Source: Arctopsyche grandis (taxonomy: Eukaryota; Arthropoda; Insecta; Trichoptera; Hydropsychidae). From it: a DNA stretch of 64,000 nt. A model generated the notes under the pieces. It was not told where the DNA came from and searched no databases. It was given only the letters and a program-made list of their open reading frames with translations. The stretch covers positions 12,138,079-12,202,078 of the forward strand of contig NC_135356.1 of the NCBI RefSeq assembly GCF_051622035.1. The letters are read 5' to 3'. The first letter of the stretch is position 1, and each line of letters starts with the position of its first letter. Made by a program: the position numbers and the translations under genes. Below are positions 32,461 through 43,087 of the stretch, piece after piece.

Positions 32461-33207
32461 CAGTGCTTCCCAAATTGGGGGTCGCGACCCCCTGGGGGGG
32501 GCAGTAGGATTTCTCGCGGGGGCCGTGAAAATATTCAGTAGACAGTACAAATATTCATTTATGAATATTTTTCCACATTACATATTTAGGGAATGTATAT
32601 ATATATTTAAGGAAATATTTCCCAAACTTGAATGAGGATGAAAGGTACAATTGGATAATAACACAATTTGCCAAGTCCTTAAAATATGATCATATTACGT
32701 GGACAGCCCAAGAAGAGTTGATCGATATCAGCTGAAATAATTTGCTTGAAGTGGAATTAAATGAATAAAGTATTTCAAAATTTTGGTTAAGGCGACAGCA
32801 AGAATATCCTGCTATTGGAAAAGAAGCCCTGGTAACTCTTATTCCTTTCGCGACTACGTACCTATGCGAAACAACATTTTCGTCATTATATTAAAAAATA
32901 AGCAAAGGTCATGCCTTTCCACGGAAACTTTGGAAGATTCTGACATTGAACCCGATATCGATTTGTTATGTAAAAACATGCGACCTCAACTATCGCATTA
33001 AATTGTTTCATGTGTGCATAGTTTTTATTTAAAAAAAATGTTTTTAAGCAAGTTCCTATAATTTTGTGTTGAATATAAATATGTGTATTATAATTGTAAT
33101 AATTACTGCCAAATAAACCTTTTAACTAGAAAAAAAATTTTTAGGGGCCAGGAATTAATTATTTCTGATTTAGGGGGTCGGGACATGAAAGTAATTGGGA
33201 AGCACTG
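32461..33207 (+). mobile_element. hAT (Charlie-like) element, 747 bp
   Basis: Left end CAGTGCTTCCCAAATTGGGG, right end complement CAGTGCTTCCCAATTAC. An exact 8-bp duplication ATCTAAGC lies at 32453-32460 and 33208-33215. It holds a shortened transposase remnant and is inserted in LINE coding sequence. Confidence 0.92.
32590..33003 (+). pseudogene. hAT transposase C-terminal remnant (ZBED5/SCAND3-like)
   Basis: Frames include RISCYWKRSPG and LKNKQRSCLSTET, then DIEPDIDLLCKNMRPQLSH ending in a stop at about 33001-33003. KNKQR..L...L.DIEPDI is the end of Charlie-like transposases. The YP...AL..L.PF.TTYLCE segment is present but frame-shifted. The N-terminal two thirds are deleted. Confidence 0.8.
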
Positions 33208-33740
33208 ATCTAAGCTATCGTAAATACGGCACATACGAACGATTGCACTATTGAAAGAAATGTTGCTTTGACAAATTGGTGGATAAAAAAGATTTGTGCA
33301 TCTGGTAAATCGGGCATTAACGTTAAAGTTAGTCTCATTTAAAACATGTGTCAAGAGTACCATTAGCAATCTTGTATAATATTAAAAAATCAGAAACCCT
33401 TCTGCGCTGAGACAAACTTGCAATATGGAAAAAAGAAAGTCTGTCATTATAAGATGGTAACAGTTTTTAAGACCAGTCTTATAGGATAAATGACGCAAAA
33501 AACGCTTCTGGATTGTTTCTAAATGCTCAATATGAGTTTGGTAATAAGGAGACCAAATGATTGAGGCATACTTCACATTACTACGAACCAAACTAATAAA
33601 TTTGTGAGCAAATGATCAAAAACAAAATAAGATTTTAAAAATTAAACTAAATAAAAGTTTTTTTCATATGTAGAAGATGACTTTTTCGAGCAAAAAAAGA
33701 TTTGAAGCAAAAAAAATCACATAATTTATACAACTTTTTA

Positions 33741-35260
<1,520 letters not shown>

Positions 35261-35694
35261 GGTGTCGTAAATACAAATGTCCAAGTGACAACTGACCCGA
35301 GACGTCAAGACCAACTTTTTTTTATGTTGACAATACTTCAACACCAGTAGCAAAATGAGTGACAATTGGACAAAAGCTAAATTTACTGATAAGTAGTATA
35401 TAGAAAAAAATGTTCATTTTAATAAAGAAATCATCAAAGATATTTTAATTGTATACTTCATTGTGTATTGTTGTAGAAATATTTAGTACAGGGATGTCAT
35501 TTCAGTTTTTTCCAGGAGGGAGGGCAATTTTTGACTAATTTGTGATTATTTTTTGTCAAAATGGTCATTATTATATTATTTATCTTCAACATAAATAACA
35601 AGTAGACAGTATAAAAATTTGACGTACATTCGCCAAAACTTACTGCAATGCCTGATGGATAAAATTGTCTATCCAGATCGTATTAAATTTGTAG
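35261..35694. other. Upstream region of the ZAD gene
   Basis: AT-rich. Near 35492 lies CAGGGATGTCATTTCAG, a terminus like that of the hAT element at 52271, absent from the paralogous stretch near 42860. Otherwise colinear with 42644-42980. No clear TATA box can be assigned. Confidence 0.5.
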
Positions 35695-36099
35695 TGTTAC
35701 GTACACTCGGATTAGGCCGAGTAAGTGCGATCGGATTAGGCCAAGTAGCATCCCAGAGACTGTGTGACCGTTGTAATTGGTTTCGAGGATTATCTCCCCT
35801 GAATGCATTAGCGGGGGTAGCAGTAACTCGGTCGCAGTCCGGTAGAGTTCTCAGAATCCACAGCGATAGCGTGGGAAACTTCCGTGGCACATCCAGTACG
35901 TGACCATAACAATAGGTAAACAAATCGGACGTCGAAGATGCTCTGAGAGACCTGCCCCTTATAAGGCGGTATTTAGGCGATATCAAGACATTTTGGACGG
36001 AGAACTGGCAGTGCGTGTACATATCTCCTTAATCATCAATAAATGCTGTGACACGACTTTGGCCTTTTACTTGGATCCGCCACTCACCCCTACGCAACA
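35695..36099 (+). mobile_element. Solo LTR, 405 bp
   Basis: It starts TGTTACGTACACTCGG and ends CCTACGCAACA, with a 4-bp duplication GTAG at 35691-35694 and 36100-36103. The plus orientation is suggested by CCTTATAAGG (about 35957) and AATAAA (about 36039). The duplicated locus at 42981 reads TTGTAGTGATACC without it. A 4-bp duplication and TG..CA ends fit a Gypsy-type element. It differs from the 316-bp LTR family. Confidence 0.9.
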
Positions 36100-36103
36100 G
36101 TAG

Positions 36104-36310
36104 TGATACCAGCCAAAGAGTAATATTGGTCATTCGTCAAAATAAAACTTGCCATTTCACATTAATACTCACCGTTTATGTTTAGAGACTGACCATTTAT
36201 TATTTATACTGACCTTTTTTATTATTATATTAACAAAAATAGACTAAAATTCTAAGTGCTTAGATGTTTTTAATATGTAATATTTGAAAAAAAGACGTAT
36301 ATCAATTTAC
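36104..36310. other. Duplicated spacer (empty site of the 814-bp element)
   Basis: Colinear with 42985-43078 plus 43911-44168. The sequence CCATTTATTATTTATACTG at 36193 is the uninterrupted version of the target occupied at 43088-43901. Confidence 0.7.
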
Positions 36311-36482
36311 GGTTCGGTGATTACTGGTCACAAAGTCACTAAAATCTCTATAACGGAACATCTGGCAGCCGAAAAGTCCATCATACTAACGAGAACTTGA
36401 ATGCCAAAGATTGTGTATTCGCAATTTTCATGGCAAAAATTGTCTTTATGACCACGGCAAAGTGACGAATAGTCCAATTACC
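36311..36482. mobile_element. 172-bp MITE, GGTTCGG family (copy 1)
   Basis: From GGTTCGGTGATTACTGGTCAC to GTCCAATTACC, flanked by an 8-bp CAATTTAC duplication (36303-36310 and 36483-36490). The duplicated locus reads CAATTTACGAATTACG at 44161 without it. Ends are imperfectly inverted. A related copy in reverse lies at 60277-60467. Confidence 0.82.
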
Positions 36483-36490
36483 CAATTTAC

Positions 36491-36813
36491 GAATTACGAT
36501 TTATGTCGTATTATGAGAACGTTGGCTGCAGTGACTAGCATCAATTTGACAGCTGCTTTGGAGTACATATTACACTTATTTGACGTTAAATGTCAGAGCG
36601 ATTTTTGAACCGTGGCCAGTGCGACGATTCAGATTTTACACACCTTAAGAACTTAACGCAAAAGTCTTAAAATGATTTACGTATTTCCTAAAATTTTTGT
36701 CTGTTTTCTGTTTTTGAACAAACAAACAAAACTTATTAAATTGTATTCACAATTATTGGGGTCCAGATTTCAGGTCCATTTACGAACGAGATGGTCACGC
36801 CATATTTATTGAA
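36491..36813. other. Duplicated spacer
   Basis: Matches 44169-44490 (GAATTACGATTTATGTCG, CAGCTG(C/G)TTTGGA, GGTCCATTTACGAA). No gene was seen. Confidence 0.6.
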
Positions 36814-36880
36814 CACTAGTTGTTTTACCCGGCTTCGCTCACTATTTGTAATATAAACGGCGTAAACATGGCGAATCTAA
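36814..36880 (+). mobile_element. Left end of a Helentron-like repeat
   Basis: CTAGTTGTTTTACCCGGCTTC through AACATGGCGAATCTAA matches the left end of the element at 48708. Only about 65 bp is present. A copy is at 44491-44550 in the duplicated segment. Confidence 0.5.
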
Positions 36881-36939
36881 TTTATTTATTTATACAGGTA
36901 AAAACCCATTTAAGAAAATAACATAATAAAAACATATTA

Positions 36940-37110
36940 TACATATAATGGGGGATGAACGAATGAGACGACTGGCATGTTAATGCACGTGTTTTATTTA
37001 TGACAGCTGAAGGCAGAGTGAGGTGGCCAGCTCCGAACATAATCGAGTTGGTCCCCACTCGCAGGAAGGTGACCAAACTCGACCATGTCGTATAGCGAGC
37101 CGCCACATCA
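36940..37110 (-). other. Possible short LTR
   Basis: On the minus strand the segment begins TGTGGCGGCTCGCTATACG, has AATAAA near 36999 and ends CATCCCCCA. It is GC-richer than its surroundings. No convincing target duplication was found, so this is a tentative solo LTR. Confidence 0.3.
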
Positions 37111-37289
37111 TAATGAAATCTTATAATATAAAAATAACAATGAAAGAAAAAAGAATAAAAACATTTAATGAAATCTTATAATATAAAATTAATAATGAAA
37201 GAAATAAAGAAAATCAGAAAATATGGTAAAAATTCAGGAAACACAATATTTTGAATGGATTCTATAAACCAGGGTTTCCCAAACTTTTT

Positions 37290-37699
37290 CTGCAATGGAA
37301 ATTTTAACGGAACACTAACTTTTTAGGTTGAGTAATTTCTACTAGTAAAAATAATTTTTTGTTTTATTAAAACACATTATTTATTTAGTAATTACTTTAA
37401 GATATAAAACTATAATATAATATAAACATAAAAATGTGAATAAATAAATATCTGGTGTGGCGTCGAGCCTGTTCCTTCACTTTGACTTCGTTCCATAATA
37501 AAAAAATCCCGCTTCGCATAAATTCGTTGTAGAAAACGGAAGTGAAACAATAATAGCTTGTTTTGAAAAATTGGGGTACTCTTCTGACAAACTCACCCAG
37601 AAATCATTTAAAGGCTGATCTTTGTATTTTTTATGTTTCAAATCGAAGTCACTAATTATATCAATTACATTTTCATAGTCACTTGCGCTTAAGCCTACT
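37290..37699 (-). pseudogene. hAT transposase remnant (SCAND3/ZBED5-like), right part
   Basis: The minus strand encodes DFDLKHKKYKDQPLNDFWV, SLSEEYPNFSKQAIIVSLPF then LCEAGFFYYGTKSK, followed in another frame by RNRLDATPD. This is the dimerisation region, more intact than the paralogue at 24686. It is separated from its upstream part (40126-40260) by the LINE at 37706-40119. Confidence 0.82.
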
Positions 37700-37705
37700 G
37701 GTTTA

Positions 37706-40119
37706 ATAATAATAATAATAATAATAGCTTTTATTCCAGACGATGAGGAGAATAGTGCAATCCCCAACGCCCATATAAATAATATATAGATAATAAAAAA
37801 AAAGTATTGAAAAATAGTAAACAAAAAATAAATAAATAAATACATAAGTAAATATATAAATATTACTGATAATAAATAATAATAATAATAAGTAATAATA
37901 ATAATAAATAATAATTATAATAATTATAATAAATAAATAATAATAAATAGGTCTAATAATAATAAATAATAATAATTGTATGTCTATTCAAGGCGGTCGG
38001 TGTAGCAGTTCCATCCATCTAACATACAATGAAGAATGCAAATGAGAAGATGCAGCAGCAAGAAGACAATTAGGCGACAAAAATATACGAAGACGTAGAG
38101 AGGCCGCTCTCATCCTGAGAATGGCTTCAAAATGAGGCACATGCCCTTCTACAAACATTTGCGACGCGCTACAGCTCCTAGGTAACCCGAAAAGAGCACG
38201 GTAACAGTTGTTGTATTGTACCTTTATCTTCCTCATCGTCTCCCGCTTGTATCTGGTCCATAATTCACCAGTATAGAGGCTAGTACAAAAGGACATAAAT
38301 AATTGTCTCTTAACCTCTACACTGGAGTGGAAAAATCGTCTAGCCAGCATATTTGCCCTTACACAAATGGCTCTTCTTTGTCTTTCGATGTCACGGTCAT
38401 CAGATAGATCCTCCGTCAGCAAGTGTCCCAGATACTTGACTTCCCTAACAGTTTCAAGATTACGCCCATCTAAAATAATGTTGGGGACGAAATGAGGACC
38501 TCGACCGTATCGGAAAATCAATACCATGGATTTACTCGTATTATACCGCATATTATGTTCTGCAGCATAACTCGAGCAAACTTCCAGGAGGCGATTCAGA
38601 GCTGACGGAGAAGGCGCCAAGATCACCATGTCATCCGCATAGCTGATGTGGTTACTGCATATTCCTCCTATGTGGCAACCAACTCCAGTCTGTCGAAGGC
38701 GATGTGAAAGTTCATCCATGTAAAGGTTGAATAAGCCAGGAGACATTGACCCACCCTGTCTAACCCCGCACTTCAAAGAAGCGGGATCAGAGTATGAATT
38801 CCCCCAGCGTACATGGCTGAACTGATTCCGGTGCCAGGATGCTAAAAACCTTACGATTTGACTTGGAGCTCCCCTTTTTAACAGTTTGGACCAAAGTAGA
38901 TCATGATCCACTCGATCGAAGGCCTTGGATAAGTCTAGAAAACAGGCGTATACGGAAGTTTTTCGCGATGTATAAAAATCCACTACCTGTTTTAAAGTGT
39001 AGATGGCCATGTCCGTCGACGAGTGCTTCTTGAATCCAAACTGCTCATCAGCTGACAAAAGGTAGCCACTTAATCTGCAACTCAATATCTTCTCTAGAAT
39101 TTTAGATAAAATGGTGGCTAGAGCAATAGGACGATAGCTGTCAATGACTGAAGCATCAAGCTTTGATGACTTGAGGACAGGAACAATAGTCGTCCTTGAA
39201 AACTCTTCAGGTACATGTTCATGCAAAATCATCACATTGAAAAGCCTTGCTAATATGATGAAGAAATTCTTACCACTATGCAGAACATGATCCGTACTAA
39301 TGCTGTCCCAACCAGTTGCTTTCCCTCCAGACATTGACCTTAACGCAGTTTCAACTTCTTCGCCAGTTATGACGAAAAACGAATCTTCTGAGATAGACAT
39401 AACCATATCAGCCCTGCCCATCAAATCCGAAACAGACTCTTTGAAATGCTTGCTAAACATATTGGCAATACTCCGATGGTTGTAGATTCCATTAATATGT
39501 ACCGGGATAGTACTGTTTACTGCTAAAATAGCATTTGTAGCATTCCAAAATTGCTTGAAGTCTTTATTTCTATGATATAGAGCTATCTTGTCCATAACAC
39601 TCTGATTAGCGTTGCGTTGACATACCTTCAGTGCAATTTTAAAAACATGCCTAGCATGACGACGTCGGTCGGCAATTTCTCCTGTAGAAGGGCGGCCCGC
39701 TGCGACCCATTCTATAAATGAGTTCCTCGAATCTAGGTAGCGTGCCGCTACCTGATCGTTCCAACCAGGAACCACCTTAAACCTCTTATCATTATACTGA
39801 TGCGTTGGTGAAGAAAATTATGTCGAAGCGGCATTTCTCAACACATCTACAATCGAGTGATAGAGGTAATTAATGGAAGTCCTATGCTCAGTATCAGTGC
39901 ATTTTCTCAAATTGCAATTTTGAAGATTATTATCACATACAATACGATCCAAAGAGTTAATTATTTCTAGTGAATATGCAATTATGTCGGAAGGGTTGCG
40001 TGGCATCCAAGTTGCAATGTCGCGATGACGATAATTGTGATATGGTCTCGAACGATTCAGACCATTCGAAGCAATTATAACAAAAAGCGGACGATGATCT
40101 GACCATACTACGTCAGTGT
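37706..40119 (-). mobile_element. 5'-truncated CR1-like LINE with (ATT)n tail
   Basis: The element reads on the minus strand from 40119 (inside the endonuclease) to an (ATT)n tail at 37706-37728, after GGAATAAAAGC. A second long AAT-rich tract lies at 37860-37975, in the 3' untranslated region. It is flanked by a 6-bp duplication GGTTTA (37700-37705 and 40120-40125). The uninterrupted target is at 24648-24660. Confidence 0.85.
37988..39775 (-). CDS. LINE reverse transcriptase (open 595-codon frame)
   Basis: It encodes the reverse transcriptase of an APE-type LINE, which primes cDNA synthesis on nicked chromosomal DNA. Residues 150-400 hold the palm: STDMAIYTLKQ, CFLDLSKAFDRVDH (catalytic D), GVRQGGSMSPGLFNLYMDEL, and HISYADDMVILAPS (YADD catalytic pair). 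After it come VKYLGHLLTEDLSDD and a C-terminal thumb region with LYTGELWTRYK. The ATG at 39775 is an internal methionine: minus-strand reading upstream (40130-39818) carries WSDHRPLFVI, the end of the endonuclease, broken by a stop near 39820. So the polymerase part is intact as a frame but the element is 5'-truncated and dead. Clade placement (CR1-like) is by resemblance. Confidence 0.85.
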   Translation of the reverse strand: MVPGWNDQVAARYLDSRNSFIEWVAAGRPSTGEIADRRRHARHVFKIALKVCQRNANQSVMDKIALYHRNKDFKQFWNATNAILAVNSTIPVHINGIYNHRSIANMFSKHFKESVSDLMGRADMVMSISEDSFFVITGEEVETALRSMSGGKATGWDSISTDHVLHSGKNFFIILARLFNVMILHEHVPEEFSRTTIVPVLKSSKLDASVIDSYRPIALATILSKILEKILSCRLSGYLLSADEQFGFKKHSSTDMAIYTLKQVVDFYTSRKTSVYACFLDLSKAFDRVDHDLLWSKLLKRGAPSQIVRFLASWHRNQFSHVRWGNSYSDPASLKCGVRQGGSMSPGLFNLYMDELSHRLRQTGVGCHIGGICSNHISYADDMVILAPSPSALNRLLEVCSSYAAEHNMRYNTSKSMVLIFRYGRGPHFVPNIILDGRNLETVREVKYLGHLLTEDLSDDRDIERQRRAICVRANMLARRFFHSSVEVKRQLFMSFCTSLYTGELWTRYKRETMRKIKVQYNNCYRALFGLPRSCSASQMFVEGHVPHFEAILRMRAASLRLRIFLSPNCLLAAASSHLHSSLYVRWMELLHRPP

Positions 40120-40125
40120 GGTTTA

Positions 40126-40480
40126 GCTGTCACGGAAAATGGATTCCGAACCCAGAAATCGTCCTTTGGAAAATATTACAAACGAGTTGTTTTCAAGGTA
40201 CATATGTAACATAGTGATCTAAAAATACTTTGGAAACTTCTTCATCTACTTTAAAATTTAACTTAAACATCAGTGGAGATTGATCATCACTCGCCTTTCA
40301 ATATGAATAACTTTAAATGTGTTGCAGTGTATAAAACCTTTCCAAATTGTCACGGAGCACTGGTGTTCCTCGGAACATAGTTTGCGAAACGTTTCTACAC
40401 AAGGAATGTACATATACATATGTACATTCAAATAATTTTTATTTTTTAAATTGTTTTAAATTACGCCAACTGGCACGCAT
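40126..40480 (-). pseudogene. hAT remnant, upstream part, and AT-rich spacer
   Basis: The minus-strand reading of 40250-40126 matches 24520-24650 (GAAGAAGTTTCCAAA, TCTGGGTTCGGAATCCATT, CAGCTAAACC). The codons are degraded. From 40260 to 40480 nothing is recognisable. Confidence 0.6.
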
Positions 40481-40691
40481 GTAAAATAAACAAAAAGTAA
40501 TGTGAATATGAGTCGTGTAGTATTAATACCGTCTATAATGGTTTTTGAACAAATTATCAAAACTCAATACAAATCATCCGTATTTCCCAGGTATGAAGAG
40601 GGAGATGAGTTGTGTTATGAAGAGGGAGTAGACATATTGGGGAGTTTGCATTGGATCTGCTGAAATGGAAGGAGTAGGTGTGGAATTATGA

Positions 40692-41096
40692 CTATTGATT
40701 GGTTAATGTATGGGACTTATTTAAAGTGCCCATTTGAGCCTCAAACAAAACTTCACCAATTAGTTTTTCTGCCATGATTCGTTGCATTTTGGTAACTTCC
40801 CGTAATACATTGCCAACATGTTTGGCGTAAAAATCGTGGCGATCTTCTTTACACTTAAAATGTTCTTTAACTGTCTTCAGTACATCAGTGACCAGTGCTG
40901 TATTAGAATAAGGTCGTTTAGGTGGTCTTGTTCTTGTGTGGGGCATAGATGTCGATGCTGGAGAGTTTACAGTAAGGTCCCCTCCTGCAGTGTTATCACT
41001 TATTACTGAAAGCGATGCTCTATCACTTACGTCTACAGTATCTTCAGAAGCGGAATCAATAGGGGGCATAAAATCACTATCACGTTCCTGTAACAA
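40692..41096 (-). CDS. PIF/Harbinger accessory protein fragment (MADF/Myb-like type)
   Basis: 134 codons: an acidic, serine-rich start (DSASEDTVDVSDRASLS), a proline/arginine stretch (TRTRPPKRPYS), then a helical C-terminus (KTVKEHFKCKEDRHDFYAKH and KMQRIMAEKLIGEVLFEAQM). This C-terminal pattern (AEK.I.EVL.EA..G.L) is typical of the second protein of PIF/Harbinger transposons, a DNA-binding partner of the transposase, and of related MADF-BESS proteins. The transposase remnant lies next to it on the opposite strand (41236-42080), the usual divergent or convergent layout. The N-terminal DNA-binding domain is not in this frame and may be lost or in another exon beyond 41100. Confidence 0.6.
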   Translation of the reverse strand: MLQERDSDFMPPIDSASEDTVDVSDRASLSVISDNTAGGDLTVNSPASTSMPHTRTRPPKRPYSNTALVTDVLKTVKEHFKCKEDRHDFYAKHVGNVLREVTKMQRIMAEKLIGEVLFEAQMGTLNKSHTLTNQ

Positions 41097-41235
41097 TGTA
41101 TCGTAATTTCCTTAGATTTTATGCATACATTTTATATTATATGTAGATATATCTAGTAGCTACTACGAAAAGTCATTTTGAAACAATAATCCTTAAATAA
41201 ATATTTTTGTTTATATTTGTTCTCTTCAGTTTCAG

Positions 41236-42080
41236 TAAACGACAGAAGAATGGAGAAGCATAGCAAAGGATTTTGAAGAAAATTGGAATTTCCCGCACTG
41301 TCTCGGCAGCTTGGATGGATAACACGTTAACCGTTTGCCCGCGGCCGTCTTCTATGGATGCTTTGGGCGACAAGTCTGTAGCGCGGCTGTCTTCCATAGA
41401 ATTTCTGAACTTTGCACGGGATTTTGAGCCTTATATGCGCCTATTTCAACCGTTTTAAGGTTCAAAATTGGTTGAATATATTACTGAGAGTTGAATGCCA
41501 TCTATTCAATTTGCTTAAAATGAATATACACCAGTCAAAATTAGTTTTTTGTGGAACCATACTGAAACCTCGTTTATGTGACGTCACGTCTTCATACAAT
41601 TGAGACGATACCTCTCAATTGTATGAACAATGATTATTTGACAATTAAGCCAAAACTACGAGATATATTATGTATTTTATTGTTTAAAATAATACTTTAT
41701 GTGTTAATTAACATATCTGGTTACTTGAGTAAATATTAAAATCTGTATTTAAGGTCGAAAACTCGATTGCCAAATTCGCGAAAAAGGTGCCGCCGCGTAC
41801 AGGGCTTGTTCGCTATTTTATTGCCGCGGGCAAAGGGATTTTATTGCCGCGGGCAAATATTATTCGCCCGAGTGGAAGTGGTTCGCAATTTTATAACTAC
41901 AAAGGTCGCCACAGTTTAGTGTTAATGGCATTAGTGGATGCAAATTGTACATTTATCATGTGTAATTTCAGAACTAATGGAAGATTTTCGGACGGAGGAG
42001 TTCTACAACACACTTATTTTTTTTGAAAGACTTCAGAACAACTCCTTGAACATCCCGGATAAAGAGACAGTAAAACATAC
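41236..42080 (+). pseudogene. PIF/Harbinger DDE transposase, interrupted
   Basis: The first part, TTEEWRSIAKDFEENWNFP then HCLGSLDG, holds the first catalytic aspartate of DDE_Tnp_4 transposases. After a 525-bp MITE the frame resumes with RPSGSGSQFYNYKGRHSL and VLMALVDANCTFI (second aspartate), then NGRFSDGGVLQHTYF and a degraded tail to about 42080. The final glutamate region is not recognisable. N-terminal sequence before 41236 is missing. Confidence 0.82.
41331..41857. mobile_element. piggyBac-like MITE inside the Harbinger transposase
   Basis: It starts after TTAA (41327-41330) with CCGTTTGCCCGCGGC. The right end reads GCCGCGGGCAAA at 41846-41857, the complement without its last few bases, so the right TTAA seems to have been lost by a small deletion. 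A perfect 15-bp-arm hairpin lies in the middle (41591-41627). The interruption falls inside the conserved LDGKHV...RPSGSGS stretch of the transposase. Confidence 0.65.
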
Positions 42081-42240
42081 TTCTACCCAGGCGAATGAAC
42101 AGAATTTGGTACGATGTCAGGTGACCTGTACGCTCTTCGACCTCAAGGTGAATCTTCCTACACACGTTACGGTCTGCGTCAACATCACGGTAGACCTCTC
42201 AGGTATTTCGGAGCGTATGTAGCCCCTCTATAGTTAACTT
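42081..42240. other. Junction between Harbinger remnant and duplicated ZAD segment
   Basis: Coding-like composition (open for 94 codons on the plus strand) but no family recognised beyond the Harbinger tail. From about 42234 the sequence matches 34787 onward in the ZAD gene. Confidence 0.45.
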
Positions 42241-42643
42241 GGGCGCTAAATTTATATTTTCTATAAAACGAATATTTACCTCATCTTTCCATTTAAAATC
42301 TTCAAGTAAAACTTCTTCCGTCTTAATTTGCACACGTTCAACTAACCTCAGCTTCGCCGTTTCGTTACTTTGAATACAAACGTTCCGGAAAGTGTTAATT
42401 AATTCTAGATTTTTGACACACACCAAGCATATCGTATCTGGCAAATTGTCACCTTTCTCAACCTGCAAATGAGGATGATAACAACGAATGGTAACGAATT
42501 TTAATAGCAATGGATTAAAAATGCCCATAACGGACCGGCATCTGACAGCACTTCTGAATGCGCTGAACCAGTGGATGAGGGTCGTCATAGATGGAGACGG
42601 AAGAATCGAGTGGAGCAGAGCACAGACAAAGTCTGCACTCCAT
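42234..42643 (-). pseudogene. ZAD paralogue without zinc fingers
   Basis: Exon 1 42643-42536 and exon 2 42462-42280 mirror the ZAD gene at 33802-35260, with the same 73-bp intron (42535-42463) and both ZAD cysteine pairs kept (CRLCLC and CLVC). Exon 2 lacks 66 bp (22 codons) present in the other copy. The second intron starts (GTAAATATTCG) but after about 42234 the sequence becomes Harbinger-derived, so the finger exon is gone. Reading into the intron ends after about 20 codons. It could make a ZAD-only protein of about 115 residues, which might pair with full ZAD proteins, or it may simply be dead. Confidence 0.75.
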
Positions 42644-43087
42644 GCTGTTGTAAATACAAATGTCCAAGTGACAACTGACCCGAGACGTCAAGACAAACTT
42701 TTTTTTATGTTGACAATACCTCAACACCAGTAGCAAAATGAGTGACAATTGGGCAAAGCTAAATTTACTGATAAGTAGATATATAGAATAAAAAAATTTA
42801 ATAAAGAAATCATCAAAGTTATTTTAATTGTATACTTCATTGTTTTTTGTTGTAGAAATTTTGTTGTGATTATTTTTTAGTAAAATGGTCATTATTATAT
42901 TATCTATCTTCAACATAAATAACAAGTGGAATAACTGCAATGCCTGTTGGATGAAATTGTCTATCCAGATCGTATTAACCTTGTAGTGATACCAGCCAAA
43001 AAGTAATATTGGCCATTCTTCAAAATAAAACTTACCATTTAACATTAATACTCACCGTTTATGTTTGGAGACTGACCATTTATTATT
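42644..43087. other. Duplicated upstream region of the ZAD paralogue
   Basis: Colinear with 35261-35694 and 36104-36198. The GTAG site at 42983 is the empty site for the solo LTR at 35695. Confidence 0.65.

Larger units (their letters stand above)
32385..33607 (-). pseudogene. LINE reverse transcriptase C-terminus, split by a hAT element
   Basis: At 33607-33216 the minus strand encodes LVRSNVKYASIIWSPYYQTH, IEHLETIQKRFLRHLSYKTG and further C-terminal motifs including FTRCTNLFYPP and RMCRIYD. This is the typical end of a CR1/Jockey-type reverse transcriptase ORF. The reading resumes at 32452 beyond the hAT insertion (CTNLFSDSFSIFR) and ends in a stop near 32385. The 8-bp ATCTAAGC repeats mark the insertion. 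A frame break lies near 33370-33380. The N-terminal reverse transcriptase and endonuclease parts are absent. Confidence 0.78.

Noticed and set aside
37477..37845. A 122-codon gene on the minus strand
   Set aside because: It starts in the (ATT)n tail and 3' region of the LINE and ends in a hAT remnant; chance fusion across an insertion border.
41578..41587. GTGACGTCAC as a regulatory CRE site
   Set aside because: It lies inside a MITE away from any promoter; most likely fortuitous.
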